This document shows positions 51,984 to 60,498 of a stretch of DNA of 64,000 nt, in pieces. Where the stretch lies: NCBI GenBank assembly GCA_019636515.1, contig JAHBXI010000003.1:1-64000 (forward strand), written 5' to 3'. The notes below the pieces were generated by a model. That model saw only the letters and a list, made by a program, of their open reading frames with translations, was not told where the DNA came from and did not search any database. The stretch is from Phycisphaeraceae bacterium (GTDB lineage Bacteria; Planctomycetota; Phycisphaerae; Phycisphaerales; UBA1924). A program made the translations under genes and the position numbers. The stretch's first letter is position 1. Each line of letters opens with the position of its first letter.

Positions 51984-52733
51984 TCACTGAACATGGATGT
52001 ACCCAACCGGCCTGGCCGCCAGGGCGGTCCCGGCGAGCACGGCCACCTCGATCATCGGGCGGGAGCGCCAGCGGCGGGCGGAGCCTCGTCCGCGACGGTG
52101 CCACACCGCCAGCGCCTCGGCCACGCGAGAGTCTCGGATCAGAAGCGAGGCCCTCGACAGGTCGATGAGGTCACTTGCCCTGATGCCCATGCCCGCGAGC
52201 GCGGCTTCGAGGCGCTGGTGCCGGGGCGGTGTCGGGGGATCGAAGCGGGTCATGCCCGCCGACTCGAAGAGGGGGTGGTACCGGCCCATGGACGTCACCG
52301 CCTCGGTGACGGGCGTGCATGGGGAAGACAGGTACGCGCGGACCAGTTGAGAAGCCGCCCCAAGGCCCCTGTACCGAGGGTCGATGATCACGCGCGAGAT
52401 CGTCCGGACCAGGCGGTTGACCAGCACGGGATTACGGGCGGATTCAACGGAATCAAACAACCCGGGAGCGGCGCTGCGTCGCCAGGTGGCCCACAGCGCG
52501 GGGAACGACACGACCATGACACCCGCGAGCGTCGGGGAGGCCCCCCGCCCCGACCCGGGATCCACGATCCGCAGGATCCGGGAGAACGTCGCCGGGCGGC
52601 TTGGTCGGTAGTGGAATGGCTCGAGCGAGGCGAAGTCGTCCATTTGTCCGGGCTCGACGCGCAGCCGGAACGCCCGCCCGTCGCGCGTCCATGACGTCCG
52701 CAGCGCCCGCAGGCAGGAGGTCGGGATGGTCAT
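51984..52733 (-). CDS. GNAT-fold acetyltransferase of the terminase operon
   Basis: This 249-residue protein has a GNAT core. The acetyl-CoA loop is RVIIDPRYRGLGAASQLVRA (R-x-x-G-x-G/A type), preceded by a beta strand and LAGVMVVSFPALWATWRR, and followed by SMGRYHPLFESAGMTRFD. An EPFHYRPSRPATF segment lies before the core. Phage Mu Mom shows that GNAT-fold enzymes can modify DNA, so a Mom-like role is a possibility for this one (inference only). The start overlaps the upstream ABC stop by 4 bases (ATGA), and the C-terminal about 45 residues are basic. ATG 52739 is an alternative. Confidence 0.75.
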   Translation of the reverse strand: MTIPTSCLRALRTSWTRDGRAFRLRVEPGQMDDFASLEPFHYRPSRPATFSRILRIVDPGSGRGASPTLAGVMVVSFPALWATWRRSAAPGLFDSVESARNPVLVNRLVRTISRVIIDPRYRGLGAASQLVRAYLSSPCTPVTEAVTSMGRYHPLFESAGMTRFDPPTPPRHQRLEAALAGMGIRASDLIDLSRASLLIRDSRVAEALAVWHRRGRGSARRWRSRPMIEVAVLAGTALAARPVGYIHVQ

Positions 52734-53455
52734 CGACATGGCACCCCCGCGGCCGCGGGCGGCCGCCGAATCAAGTCGATGGCCCCGTCGAGCGAGCACC
52801 AGACCAGAAGGTCGGGCGCGAGCGCCGCGATCAGGTCATCGTGAGCCGTGGCCACCACAAGCGTTCGACGTTGCGGTCCCGAGTGCATCCACCTCGCCAT
52901 CGTGACCGCCAGGGCGCGAGCCGTGGTCCGGTCGAGCGCCGAGGCGAACTCATCCGCGAAGATCCACGTCGAGCCGCGGCGCGCGGCCTGGTCCATCGCC
53001 ATCGCCAGCGAGAGCCTGTGACGCTGGCCCGTCGAGAGTTCTCGCCCGGTTCTGGCCAGCAGGGAGGCCTCCGAAAGACCGGCACGTGCCAGCAATTTCA
53101 GTCGGTCGGCCACCTCGCCCGAGAGCAGGTCGAGGATCACCCGGTCGTGTGTACGGCGCGGCGCGCCGACGACGGACGCCCGCTCTCTCCGGCGCTGCGC
53201 GGCCGCGATCATCGAGCGAAGGAGCGTGGATTTGCCCGCCCCGCTCGGGCCGCCGATCAGCACGACCCGGGCCGACCGCGCCAGGTCCATGACTCGGCGG
53301 GCCGCCACCGGGCCGGGCAGCCGGGTCGCTCGCGACCGGCGGAGCACGATCCCCAGCGCCGAGCAGGCGATCCGCAGCGTCTCGCTTGGCTTGCGGTGAA
53401 TTTCCACGACCCGCAGCGGGAATGATCGGATGGCGTCCCGTGGGGGTGTCTTCAC
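52730..53455 (-). CDS. Soluble ABC-type ATPase of the terminase operon
   Basis: This 241-residue ATPase has Walker A GGPSGAGKSTLLRSM, the signature region ELSTGQRHRLSLAMAM, Walker B STWIFADEFASALD, and H-loop VVATAHDD. It has no membrane segment and no permease partner, so it is a soluble ABC ATPase rather than a transporter subunit. The GTG at 53455 was chosen because GGGAGGTG stands just upstream and the start overlaps the HTH stop (GTGA); a GTG two codons upstream is possible. Its stop overlaps the GNAT start. A physical complex with GNAT is likely. Confidence 0.82.
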   Translation of the reverse strand: MKTPPRDAIRSFPLRVVEIHRKPSETLRIACSALGIVLRRSRATRLPGPVAARRVMDLARSARVVLIGGPSGAGKSTLLRSMIAAAQRRRERASVVGAPRRTHDRVILDLLSGEVADRLKLLARAGLSEASLLARTGRELSTGQRHRLSLAMAMDQAARRGSTWIFADEFASALDRTTARALAVTMARWMHSGPQRRTLVVATAHDDLIAALAPDLLVWCSLDGAIDLIRRPPAAAGVPCR

Positions 53456-54036
53456 GGGCACCTCCCGTCGCGCTCCATCTCGAAGCAGGCATGGAGCGCA
53501 TCACGGTGGCGGCGTACCACGTGGAGAGACAGGTTCAAAGTTCTGGCCGCATCACGCAGCGACCGCCCGTTGAGGACGCAGTGCTCGGCCACGCGTCGGC
53601 GCGTGTCGGACCAGGGGCCCGGAGGAGGTGAGGCGGGGCTTGTTGGCCGTCGCGACGTCGCCGACCGCGCCATGCTCGAGGCGACAAAGACGAATTGCGG
53701 CGACAAAAGCCGTTGAACAATCCGGCGGACTCGACGGCGGAGCGAACGGTCGTCGGTTCCCAGGAGTCTGGCCAGGTCCGCGACCGTTCGGTGGTCCCGA
53801 TAGACCGCCTCAACCAGCACGCGATCGGAAGGATCGATCCAGACCGCGCGGTGAAGGATGGTCTCGACGGCATCACGCCGGACGCGTCGGCGGAGGTCGG
53901 TCCCGTCGGGCGCCGGCTCAAACTCGACCCGAACCGGGCGTGCGGTTGCTCGCCGAGGCGCTGGCCCGGTGGCCGCGGCGTGGTGTTCGCGGCGCGGCTC
54001 GTCTGGCGGAATTGACCCGCCGGTATGGACATGCAT
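53452..54036 (-). CDS. Two-HTH DNA-binding protein, first gene of the terminase operon
   Basis: This 194-residue protein has two helix-turn-helix segments. The first resembles sigma region 4 (AVYRDHRTVADLARLLGTDD, followed by RSLRRRVRRIVQRLLSPQ), and the second, at the C-terminus (NGRSLRDAARTLNLSLHVVR), is another HTH. The N-terminal about 35 residues are disordered. It could be a regulator or a DNA-recognition subunit analogous to a small terminase, which also binds DNA through HTH; neither role is proven. It precedes the ABC ATPase gene with a 4-base overlap. Confidence 0.7.
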   Translation of the reverse strand: MHVHTGGSIPPDEPRREHHAAATGPAPRRATARPVRVEFEPAPDGTDLRRRVRRDAVETILHRAVWIDPSDRVLVEAVYRDHRTVADLARLLGTDDRSLRRRVRRIVQRLLSPQFVFVASSMARSATSRRPTSPASPPPGPWSDTRRRVAEHCVLNGRSLRDAARTLNLSLHVVRRHRDALHACFEMERDGRCP

Positions 54037-54387
54037 ACGTCCTGCCCCCTGTCTCAGTTGTGTGCCGACCCACTCGTTTCTTGCACAGAATTGTGTTCAC
54101 ACCCGGAACACGCGCATGGTGTCATAGTTCGTCGTCGAGACGCAAGGACTTCTGGACCGCGAGCGGTCATTTTCGGGCGTACAACCTTGATTCAGCGCGC
54201 GCGGAGCGCCGTTACATTCTGGCGACGGGCGTGCGAGCGCCCATGTCTGGTGGTTTCGCTCACGCGCGGTTTTCTCGCGGATCGGGGTGGCAATCCGGCC
54301 GGGCGCGTGTATGTGTTGTGGGAAGGCCGTGCGTCGGAGAGGGGGTGACGTGCGCGCCCGGAGAGCCGCGTGAAGAGGCCGTATTGC
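54037..54387. other. Divergent intergenic region between the terminase operon and the SGNH gene
   Basis: This 351-base stretch contains no convincing gene. It is less GC-rich than average, with AT-rich patches around 54050-54130 and 54180-54230 (for example TTCTTGCACAGAATTGTG). It must hold promoters in both directions: leftward for the HTH/ABC/GNAT/terminase operon and rightward for the SGNH hydrolase gene. No reliable -35/-10 pair or palindrome was picked out by eye. Confidence 0.45.
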
Positions 54388-55827
54388 ATGAAGGACTTTG
54401 TTCGGTCGCTGGCGGCGGTTCTCGCGGCGGCGTTCGCGTGCGATCCGGCATGGGGTCAACCGACGCCCGATTCGCATCGCCTGGCCGAGTTTTCGCAGCA
54501 GTTGTATGTCCCGGTCGGGTCAAAGCGTTTGACGGTCGTTGGCGACTCGATCAACGCGACCAACACGCCAAACCGCATGTCCGCCGGATACCGAGACGCG
54601 TGGCGGATCCGGTGGAACGGGTGGGTGGTCCACGCCGACAGCGGGGCCGCGGACCTCGGGTATCAGAACGCCCAGAACCTGCGCCCGGGTGATTACAGCA
54701 CGGTCTGGGACCCCGGGGAACGCTTTACCGGCGGGCAACAGCGCATCAATCCCGTGCGGACCAGGGAGATCAATTACTCCGTCGCGCCCTGGCCCGGGAT
54801 GATGGTCAGCGATGCCATGCTCCTGTCGGCCGCGACTGCCCGGTTTCCCGCGGGAGATTTCTTTGCGACCGGCCGTGTCCGGGCCAGGGCGATCTTCTTC
54901 CAGGACCACAACGTCATGCCCGCCCTTGTTCTTCGGGGGATGCGCGGCTCGCAAGTGGTCGGACCGGACGTCACGTACAAGGCCTCGGGCCCGATGGGTC
55001 GGATCGTCTGGCACGACCTTGACCTGGGACAGGTCGCGGGCGCCCCTCGCGTCCAGGCATTCGCGACGGTGGCTCCACGGCTCCCGGGGTACGTGTGGGA
55101 TTTCTGGCGGTTCGTGTTCATGGGCGTGCTGTACCGTGCCGAGAGCGTCACCGACGGCGTTCAGATGTCGTTCATCTCCCACGGGGGATGGCGCACCACC
55201 GACCACGCCGGACAGCAGCGGTTCACGGACCAGGCCCTGCGCGAGTACTACGCCGCGATCGGCTCTCCAACGCACCTGATTCTCTGGCTCGGGCAGAACC
55301 AGACGACGATCGAGGCCAACCAACTCATCATGGGGGACAACACGGCGTACAAGGCGAACCTGCGGGCGGTGATTGATCGCCACGACTCGCTCATCGCCCA
55401 ACTCGGGCAGAGCCGGCCCCGCTGGCTGCTGATCTCCCCGTACAAGACGGGGTACGACCAGCACGTCCACGAGCGGATGGCGCAGACGATGCACGACCTG
55501 TCGATCGAGGATGACCGCGTCTCGTTCCTGAACCTGTACGCGCTGGCGGGCGGGGAATCATTCGACACGGGGGCGTATACCACCGACGGCATCCACCCCA
55601 ACGCCGCGGGGTCGCTGCACCTGGCGACGATCATGGACCAGGCCATGCACGACTCGGTCCGGTGTACCGCCGATGTGGATGCCAGCGGGTACGTCGACGT
55701 CGAGGACCTGGTGACCTTCCTGACCTGGTTCGAGGACGGTGATGAACGCGCCGACACGGACGGTTCGGGGTTTGTTGATTCGGACGATCGTGATGCGTTC
55801 ATGTCCGCGTACGAAGCCGGATGCTGA
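54388..55827 (+). CDS. Secreted SGNH hydrolase with GC-type dockerin tail
   Basis: This 479-residue protein has a signal peptide (about 1-24), then an SGNH/GDSL-type hydrolase: RLTVVGDSINATN carries the catalytic Ser and DGIHPNAAGSLHL the catalytic Asp/His pair. It ends with two calcium-type repeats (DVDASGYVDVEDLVTFLTWF and DTDGSGFVDSDDRDAFMSAY) and a terminal Gly-Cys. The hydrolase may act on esters of extracellular polysaccharide. ATG 54388 follows an AGAGG ribosome-binding site; GTG 54370 is an alternative. The tail marks it for the same surface system as the dockerin proteins at 11.6 and 56.3 kb. Confidence 0.85.
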   Translation: MKDFVRSLAAVLAAAFACDPAWGQPTPDSHRLAEFSQQLYVPVGSKRLTVVGDSINATNTPNRMSAGYRDAWRIRWNGWVVHADSGAADLGYQNAQNLRPGDYSTVWDPGERFTGGQQRINPVRTREINYSVAPWPGMMVSDAMLLSAATARFPAGDFFATGRVRARAIFFQDHNVMPALVLRGMRGSQVVGPDVTYKASGPMGRIVWHDLDLGQVAGAPRVQAFATVAPRLPGYVWDFWRFVFMGVLYRAESVTDGVQMSFISHGGWRTTDHAGQQRFTDQALREYYAAIGSPTHLILWLGQNQTTIEANQLIMGDNTAYKANLRAVIDRHDSLIAQLGQSRPRWLLISPYKTGYDQHVHERMAQTMHDLSIEDDRVSFLNLYALAGGESFDTGAYTTDGIHPNAAGSLHLATIMDQAMHDSVRCTADVDASGYVDVEDLVTFLTWFEDGDERADTDGSGFVDSDDRDAFMSAYEAGC

Positions 55828-56149
55828 GCACTGGAGCGGAGCCGTCGATCATGAACGAAGGGGCAAGGGCGATCCGCGGAGCCGCGAGGCTCGCCTGGAG
55901 GTGAAGGTCGTTCCGGGCGCCTCACGCGACCAGATCGCGGGCATGCTCGGCGAACGTGTCAAGATCCGGGTCGCCGCCGCCGCCGAGGGCGGCAAGGCCA
56001 ACGATTCGGTTCGCCGGTTGATCGCGCGGGCGGTGGGGGTGCCGATCCGATCGGTGACGATCATCGCCGGTCAGACTCGTCCCGAGAAAACCGTGGAAGT
56101 CGAAGGAATCTCGCCGGTCGAGGTCCGACACCGCCTCAAACTCGGCTGA
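55793..56149 (+). CDS. DUF167/YggU-family protein, start uncertain
   Basis: The C-terminal about 80 residues are clearly DUF167 (YggU): LEVKVVPGASRDQIAGMLGE, then AEGGKANDSVRRLIARAVGV and TIIAGQTRPEKTVEVEGI. The start is a problem. In-frame Met 55793 lies inside the upstream SGNH gene, and the next in-frame initiator (GTG 55901) sits at the domain edge. A good ATG with plausible N-terminal residues (MNEGARAIRGAAR) at 55851 is in another frame, so a single-base frameshift between about 55880 and 55900 is possible. Function of the family is unknown. Confidence 0.75.
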   Translation: MRSCPRTKPDAEHWSGAVDHERRGKGDPRSREARLEVKVVPGASRDQIAGMLGERVKIRVAAAAEGGKANDSVRRLIARAVGVPIRSVTIIAGQTRPEKTVEVEGISPVEVRHRLKLG

Positions 56150-56340
56150 ACGAACCGGATTATGTTTGGTTTTCTCGCGCGTTAGGGGTGAAGTCGGGTG
56201 GATTCAAGTGACTCTTACGCCGCGGCTGCAACCGACCAGCGCATCGGGGGCGTACGGACTGGAGCAGCCAGGCGTGAAAGTCGATCTCGACCTGTGGCCC
56301 GCGGGGCTACGGCACGACGTAGAAATGGGTGCGGCGAGGC

Positions 56341-58581
56341 ATGAAAACGGTTCCCATGGCCGGAAGTATGGTCCTTTGGGCGGCGGCGGGTGCGATCGCC
56401 TGCGGTTCCATCGCGCTGGCCTCGGTTCCGCGCGCGGTGAACGCCCTTCCAGGGGAATTCGCGGAGCGGGCGATGGTGCGTGCCCGGCCGGGCGTGGTCA
56501 ATCTCAAGGCCGGGGATGTGTCGTGGCGTCAGCGGCCGTCGGCCCTTGGCGCGACGGAGTTCCGCCCTGGGGCGCGGCACGTGCTGGTGCTTGACGGTCC
56601 CGCGGACGAGCGTCGTCGCCGGGCGCTGGCGTCGGTGGGCGTGCGGCCTGGGGAGTACCTGCCCACGCACGCGCTGATCGCGGACCTTTCGCGGACGACG
56701 CCCGAGGCGGTCCGCGCGACGGGTGTTGTGCTCTGGGCCGGGGAGTTTGCCGATTCATGGAAGATGAATGGATCGATCGGCCGCCGGGCGTGGATAGACC
56801 CCGAGCGAGAGGCGATGCGGCGATCGGGGACCGTCGCGTTGAACGTGGTGCTCTTTGAAGGCGCCGACGCCGACCTGGCCGTGGCCGGTATCGCCGCCGT
56901 GCCCGGCGTGACCATCCTCCATGTCGAACGCTCTGGCGGGGACGTGGCGGTCGGCGTTTTCTCGGAGATCGGTCGCCTCGGGCAGATCGCGGCGATCCAC
57001 GAGGTAGGGTGGGTCGAGGAGAAGCCCGAGTTCGTGCCGCGCGGCTACGCCTCCCGCTGGATCCTTCAGAGGAACAAGAAAGACGCCTTCCCGCTGTACG
57101 ACGCGGGGCTGCGCGGGCAGGGCCAGGTGATCGGGATCATCGACGGGTGGGTCTCGGTCACGCACTGCTCGTTTGTTGATCCGCTGGTCCCGATCTTCGA
57201 GCCGGGCCTCTACCCGGATCATCGCAAGATCCTGGCCTACAACGCCGACTGGATCGGGTACAACCTGCACGGGACGCACGTGTCGGGGATCGCGGTGGGG
57301 GACGCGGGAGACGACTCGGCCGATACCCGCGGGGTGGCGTATGAATCCCGGATGGTGTTCAACACCTGGCCGGGGTTCACGGAAGAGAGCGTCTTCGAGC
57401 GCCTGGCGCTGCACGCCTCGCAGGGCGCGGCGATTCACAGCAACAGTTGGGGCAGCCCGGACTCCACCGAGTACGACTTCGCGGCCAGGGCCGTCGATAA
57501 TTTCTCGTATCTCAACCCCGACAACCTTGTCCTGTACGCGGTCAGCAACGGGGAGACGATCCTGAACCCGGAGAACGCCAAGAACTGCCTGGCGGTGACC
57601 AGCAGCGGCACCGAGGGCAACCAGGATGCGATGTGCAACACCACGGGCGATCCCACGGACAAGCCCGGCCGCGGCCCGACCACCGACGGCCGGCGAAAGC
57701 CCGAAATCGCCGCCCCGGGGTGCTCGATCTACTCGTCGTCGGGACAATCGTGCTCGACGCGGGCGCTCGACGGGACGTCGATGGCCGCTCCCGCCGTCGC
57801 CGGGATCGCCGCGCTGATGCGTCAGTACTTCGTGGAGGGGTACTACCCGCGCGGGCAAGCCGACACGCACCGGGGTTTTATCCCGTCGGGGGCGTTGCTC
57901 AAGGCATCGATTCTCAATGCGGGCATCGACCTCACCGGTGAGCCGGGTTACCCCAACGACTACGAGGGGTGGGGTCGTCTGCAGGCCGACAGCACGTTGT
58001 ACTTCCCCGGTGACGCCCGTCGCCTGATCGTGCGAGACATACGCCCCGACCATCCGTGGGCGCTGGCGACCGGCGGTGCTTTCCGATTCTTCGTGCGGGT
58101 CGAATCATCCGGAGAGCCGCTTCGCGTGACCCTGGCGTTTCATGATGCGCCGGCCGCGCTGCAGGCTTCGTACGCCCCGGTCAACGACCTGGACCTGGCC
58201 GTCGTCTCCCCTTCGGGGGTGGTTTACTCGGGCAATTACTTCGCGGATGGGCGGTCGATCGCCGGCGAATCGTGGGATCCGCTCAACAACGTCGAGCAGG
58301 TATTCATCTCTGATCCGGAGTCCGGCGTGTGGATGGTGCGGGTCATCGCCCGCGAAGTCAACGTCGGGCCGTCGCAGTCCTACGCCGTGGTGGCGACGGG
58401 CGCGATCGTGGAAGGATGCCCGGCGGACTTTGACCAGTCCGGGTTTGTCGACACCGACGACTTCGATCGGTTCATGGAGGCGTTCTTTGACGGTTCGCCG
58501 CTCTCGGACTTCGACGGGGACGGGTGGGTGGACTTCGATGACTACGTGGGATTCGTGAGAGCGTTCGAGGAAGGGTGCTGA
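56341..58581 (+). CDS. Secreted subtilase (S8) with C-terminal domain and GC-type dockerin tail
   Basis: This 746-residue protease has a signal peptide, a pro-region (about 35-220), and an S8 catalytic domain. The Asp is in VIGIIDGWVSVTH, the His in NLHGTHVSGIAVG, and the Ser in DGTSMAAPAVAGIAA. A beta-sandwich P-domain-like region (about 565-690, FHDAPAALQASYAPVNDLDLAVV is its hallmark in two parts) precedes two calcium-type repeats and a terminal Gly-Cys. It presumably degrades proteins outside the cell. The Asp motif lacks the usual Thr-Gly after IxD. GTG 56329 is an alternative start; ATG 56341 follows GCGAGG. Confidence 0.9.
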   Translation: MKTVPMAGSMVLWAAAGAIACGSIALASVPRAVNALPGEFAERAMVRARPGVVNLKAGDVSWRQRPSALGATEFRPGARHVLVLDGPADERRRRALASVGVRPGEYLPTHALIADLSRTTPEAVRATGVVLWAGEFADSWKMNGSIGRRAWIDPEREAMRRSGTVALNVVLFEGADADLAVAGIAAVPGVTILHVERSGGDVAVGVFSEIGRLGQIAAIHEVGWVEEKPEFVPRGYASRWILQRNKKDAFPLYDAGLRGQGQVIGIIDGWVSVTHCSFVDPLVPIFEPGLYPDHRKILAYNADWIGYNLHGTHVSGIAVGDAGDDSADTRGVAYESRMVFNTWPGFTEESVFERLALHASQGAAIHSNSWGSPDSTEYDFAARAVDNFSYLNPDNLVLYAVSNGETILNPENAKNCLAVTSSGTEGNQDAMCNTTGDPTDKPGRGPTTDGRRKPEIAAPGCSIYSSSGQSCSTRALDGTSMAAPAVAGIAALMRQYFVEGYYPRGQADTHRGFIPSGALLKASILNAGIDLTGEPGYPNDYEGWGRLQADSTLYFPGDARRLIVRDIRPDHPWALATGGAFRFFVRVESSGEPLRVTLAFHDAPAALQASYAPVNDLDLAVVSPSGVVYSGNYFADGRSIAGESWDPLNNVEQVFISDPESGVWMVRVIAREVNVGPSQSYAVVATGAIVEGCPADFDQSGFVDTDDFDRFMEAFFDGSPLSDFDGDGWVDFDDYVGFVRAFEEGC

Positions 58582-58588
58582 GGGGCAT

Positions 58589-59665
58589 CTAACGCCCGGC
58601 GACCTGTTCGAGCGTGACCAGCCGGTAGGAATCCGGTCCGTCCCCGTGCATCTGGGCGATGGTCTGAAGGAGCCCGGACGGGTCGTCGTCCAGGAACTGG
58701 ATCGTCTTAATGACAACTGGCCGTCGTCCCGTGACGGGACTGGCGGGGTTGAGGCGGTCGAGCGCGGCGATGGTGTGCCGGACCTCGCTCGCCGCGTCGG
58801 CGAGGTTGGTGCGCTTGATGCGACGGCTCAGCACGATGATCATGTCCGGTCCCAGGCGCAGCGCCTCTTCCAGGGCCATCTGCGGAGACGATCGCCCGGC
58901 GGGGCGGATGGCCGGCAGCCATGCAAGGAATTTTCGCTTGGACTCGGGGGTTGCTCGGGCGAGTTGGGGGGAGCCTGTTTCGTGCCCGAAAGCCACGAAC
59001 CCCGAGGACGATCGGTCGGCTTCGGGCGGGATTTCCCGGAAGAACAGGACCTGGAACGACTGGTCGGGTCCGAGCGTCGCGATCGATCGGACCAACTCGC
59101 TCTTGACAAAGGCCAGGCTTGACGCCATCGGGCCGGAGGCATCAACGACGTAGACGATGCGGGAGGCCTTCGTGGACTCCGCGCTCGCGAAGACCGTCGG
59201 CCGCGGCGTGGTGGTTGCTGGCGCGGGAGTGGGATGCTCCGCGGGGGGTCGTGCCGGCTCGGGACGGGGGCGCGGTTTGGGCGCGACTGTCGGAGGTGTC
59301 GGTGGAGGGGGTTGCTCACGGACCGGATCGGCCGCGACAATGATCGGCACCGCCGCTTCTGGCATCGGGGGCACGAGTTCCTCTGGCGCGTCTTCCGATG
59401 GTGGTACCGGGGGTACAGGTTCCGGGGGAATGGGCTCCGGGGGATTGGGTTCCGGGGGGGCCGTCAGTGGTGGCGGGGGATCGTCGAGGGTCAGCACGGT
59501 CTCGTGGTGTCGGACGCCGAATTCAGCGGCGATCGGACCTGGGCGCGTCGAGCCGATCCACGCCAGGGCCGCGGCGTGGATCACGACCGAGGCCGCGAGG
59601 GACGCGATCAGTGCCGGTCGAGGCGGCCTGATCCGGCGGACGGTTCTGATCGCGTCGTCGATCAT
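58589..59665 (-). CDS. Membrane-anchored VWA-domain protein with a Pro-rich linker
   Basis: This 358-residue protein has a TonB-like N-terminal anchor (helix about 20-40), then a long Pro-rich linker (about 60-165, with several PPEP, PPPP and PAP runs), and a von Willebrand factor A domain (about 175-350). The MIDAS-type motif is VYVVDASGPMASS (D-x-S-x-S degenerate at the last Ser). The linker could reach across the periplasm. The DoxX gene lies just upstream on the same strand, with 26 bases between. Role unknown, perhaps a cell-surface or TonB-related accessory. Confidence 0.78.
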   Translation of the reverse strand: MIDDAIRTVRRIRPPRPALIASLAASVVIHAAALAWIGSTRPGPIAAEFGVRHHETVLTLDDPPPPLTAPPEPNPPEPIPPEPVPPVPPSEDAPEELVPPMPEAAVPIIVAADPVREQPPPPTPPTVAPKPRPRPEPARPPAEHPTPAPATTTPRPTVFASAESTKASRIVYVVDASGPMASSLAFVKSELVRSIATLGPDQSFQVLFFREIPPEADRSSSGFVAFGHETGSPQLARATPESKRKFLAWLPAIRPAGRSSPQMALEEALRLGPDMIIVLSRRIKRTNLADAASEVRHTIAALDRLNPASPVTGRRPVVIKTIQFLDDDPSGLLQTIAQMHGDGPDSYRLVTLEQVAGR

Positions 59666-59691
59666 CGGCGGGTCAATCGGTGGAGGGATGC

Positions 59692-60498
59692 TCAGGCGGG
59701 CGTGCCGGCGGAGGTGGCCGGCCTGGTGGCGCTGTGCGGACGATGGAAAAAGAGCCGGTCAAGCGAGATCAGCCCAGGCCCCGCGAACAGAAGCGCCAAC
59801 GAGGCCCCCAGCAGCGAGACCTGCCAGAGCAGCGGCTGCCAGGCCGCGGTATCGAAGGTCTCGTGGCGGGGAAGGAAGCCGAACATCGCGGATCCGGAGG
59901 CGTACGCCGGGCCGATCTGCGTCAGCCAGATAGCGGTGGCCATCACGCCGGCGAGGCTCAGCGCCGCCAGGCGTGTCAGAAGGCCGATGAAGCAGCACAC
60001 TCCCGCGGCGATCTCGCAGATGGCGGCCGACCACGCCAGGACGACGGGCGTGCGGCCATCGGCGGCGAAGGCGGGGATGGTCCGTCTCAACTCGGGCGTC
60101 GGGGGCGTCGGCGTGGAATCGATGGTGGCTGGGGGTGGTGGGCTGGTCCTGGCCATGCGCTCGATCATGAGCGCGATGTGGTACAGGCGGGGAGCCCGGA
60201 TTGAGTCCGTGGCGGGCTCGGCGGGCGCCGGTTCACCGGCCGATGCCCCATCCGCGGGAGGGTCGGTGGGGGTCGTGGGGGTCGTGGGGGTCGTGGGGGG
60301 GGTGGGGGCGTTGGTCGGAGCCGGGGTGGTGGGCGAGCCGGATGACGTGATGTTCCATCGCTTCAGGGTGGCCGCGTCGTCGCCGGAATAATCGGACGTC
60401 GCGACGACCTTTCCCAGGCCCGCCCAGAAAAAGGTGACCGCCAGCACGAGGCGGAGGAAAACAGGGGAGACGAGGGAGGCGAGCGAATGTCTGGTCAT
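59692..60498 (-). CDS. DoxX-family membrane protein with a Thr-Pro-rich insertion
   Basis: This 268-residue protein has the DoxX-like four-helix layout. Helix 1 is SPVFLRLVLAVTFFWAGLGK, helices 2 and 3 are TPVVLAWSAAICEIAAGVCC and LAALSLAGVMATAIWLTQIG, and helix 4 lies near the C-terminus. Between helices 1 and 2 sits a long insertion (about 50-100) with Thr-Pro repeats. DoxX-like proteins are membrane redox partners in some bacteria. ATG 60498 was chosen over an upstream Met that adds a Pro-rich segment. Confidence 0.75.
   Translation of the reverse strand: MTRHSLASLVSPVFLRLVLAVTFFWAGLGKVVATSDYSGDDAATLKRWNITSSGSPTTPAPTNAPTPPTTPTTPTTPTDPPADGASAGEPAPAEPATDSIRAPRLYHIALMIERMARTSPPPPATIDSTPTPPTPELRRTIPAFAADGRTPVVLAWSAAICEIAAGVCCFIGLLTRLAALSLAGVMATAIWLTQIGPAYASGSAMFGFLPRHETFDTAAWQPLLWQVSLLGASLALLFAGPGLISLDRLFFHRPHSATRPATSAGTPA
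60268..60309. repeat. GGGGGTCGT tandem repeat with G-quadruplex potential in the DoxX gene
   Basis: Three copies of the 9-base unit GGGGGTCGT are followed by GGGGGGGGTGGGGG, giving five runs of at least five G within 42 bases on the plus strand. It encodes the Thr-Pro repeats in the DoxX protein and could fold as a G-quadruplex on that strand. Confidence 0.85.

Noticed and set aside
50359..54036. Interpretation as an intact prophage
   Set aside because: Only a large terminase is phage-like; no structural, integration or lysis gene and no attachment-site repeats were seen.
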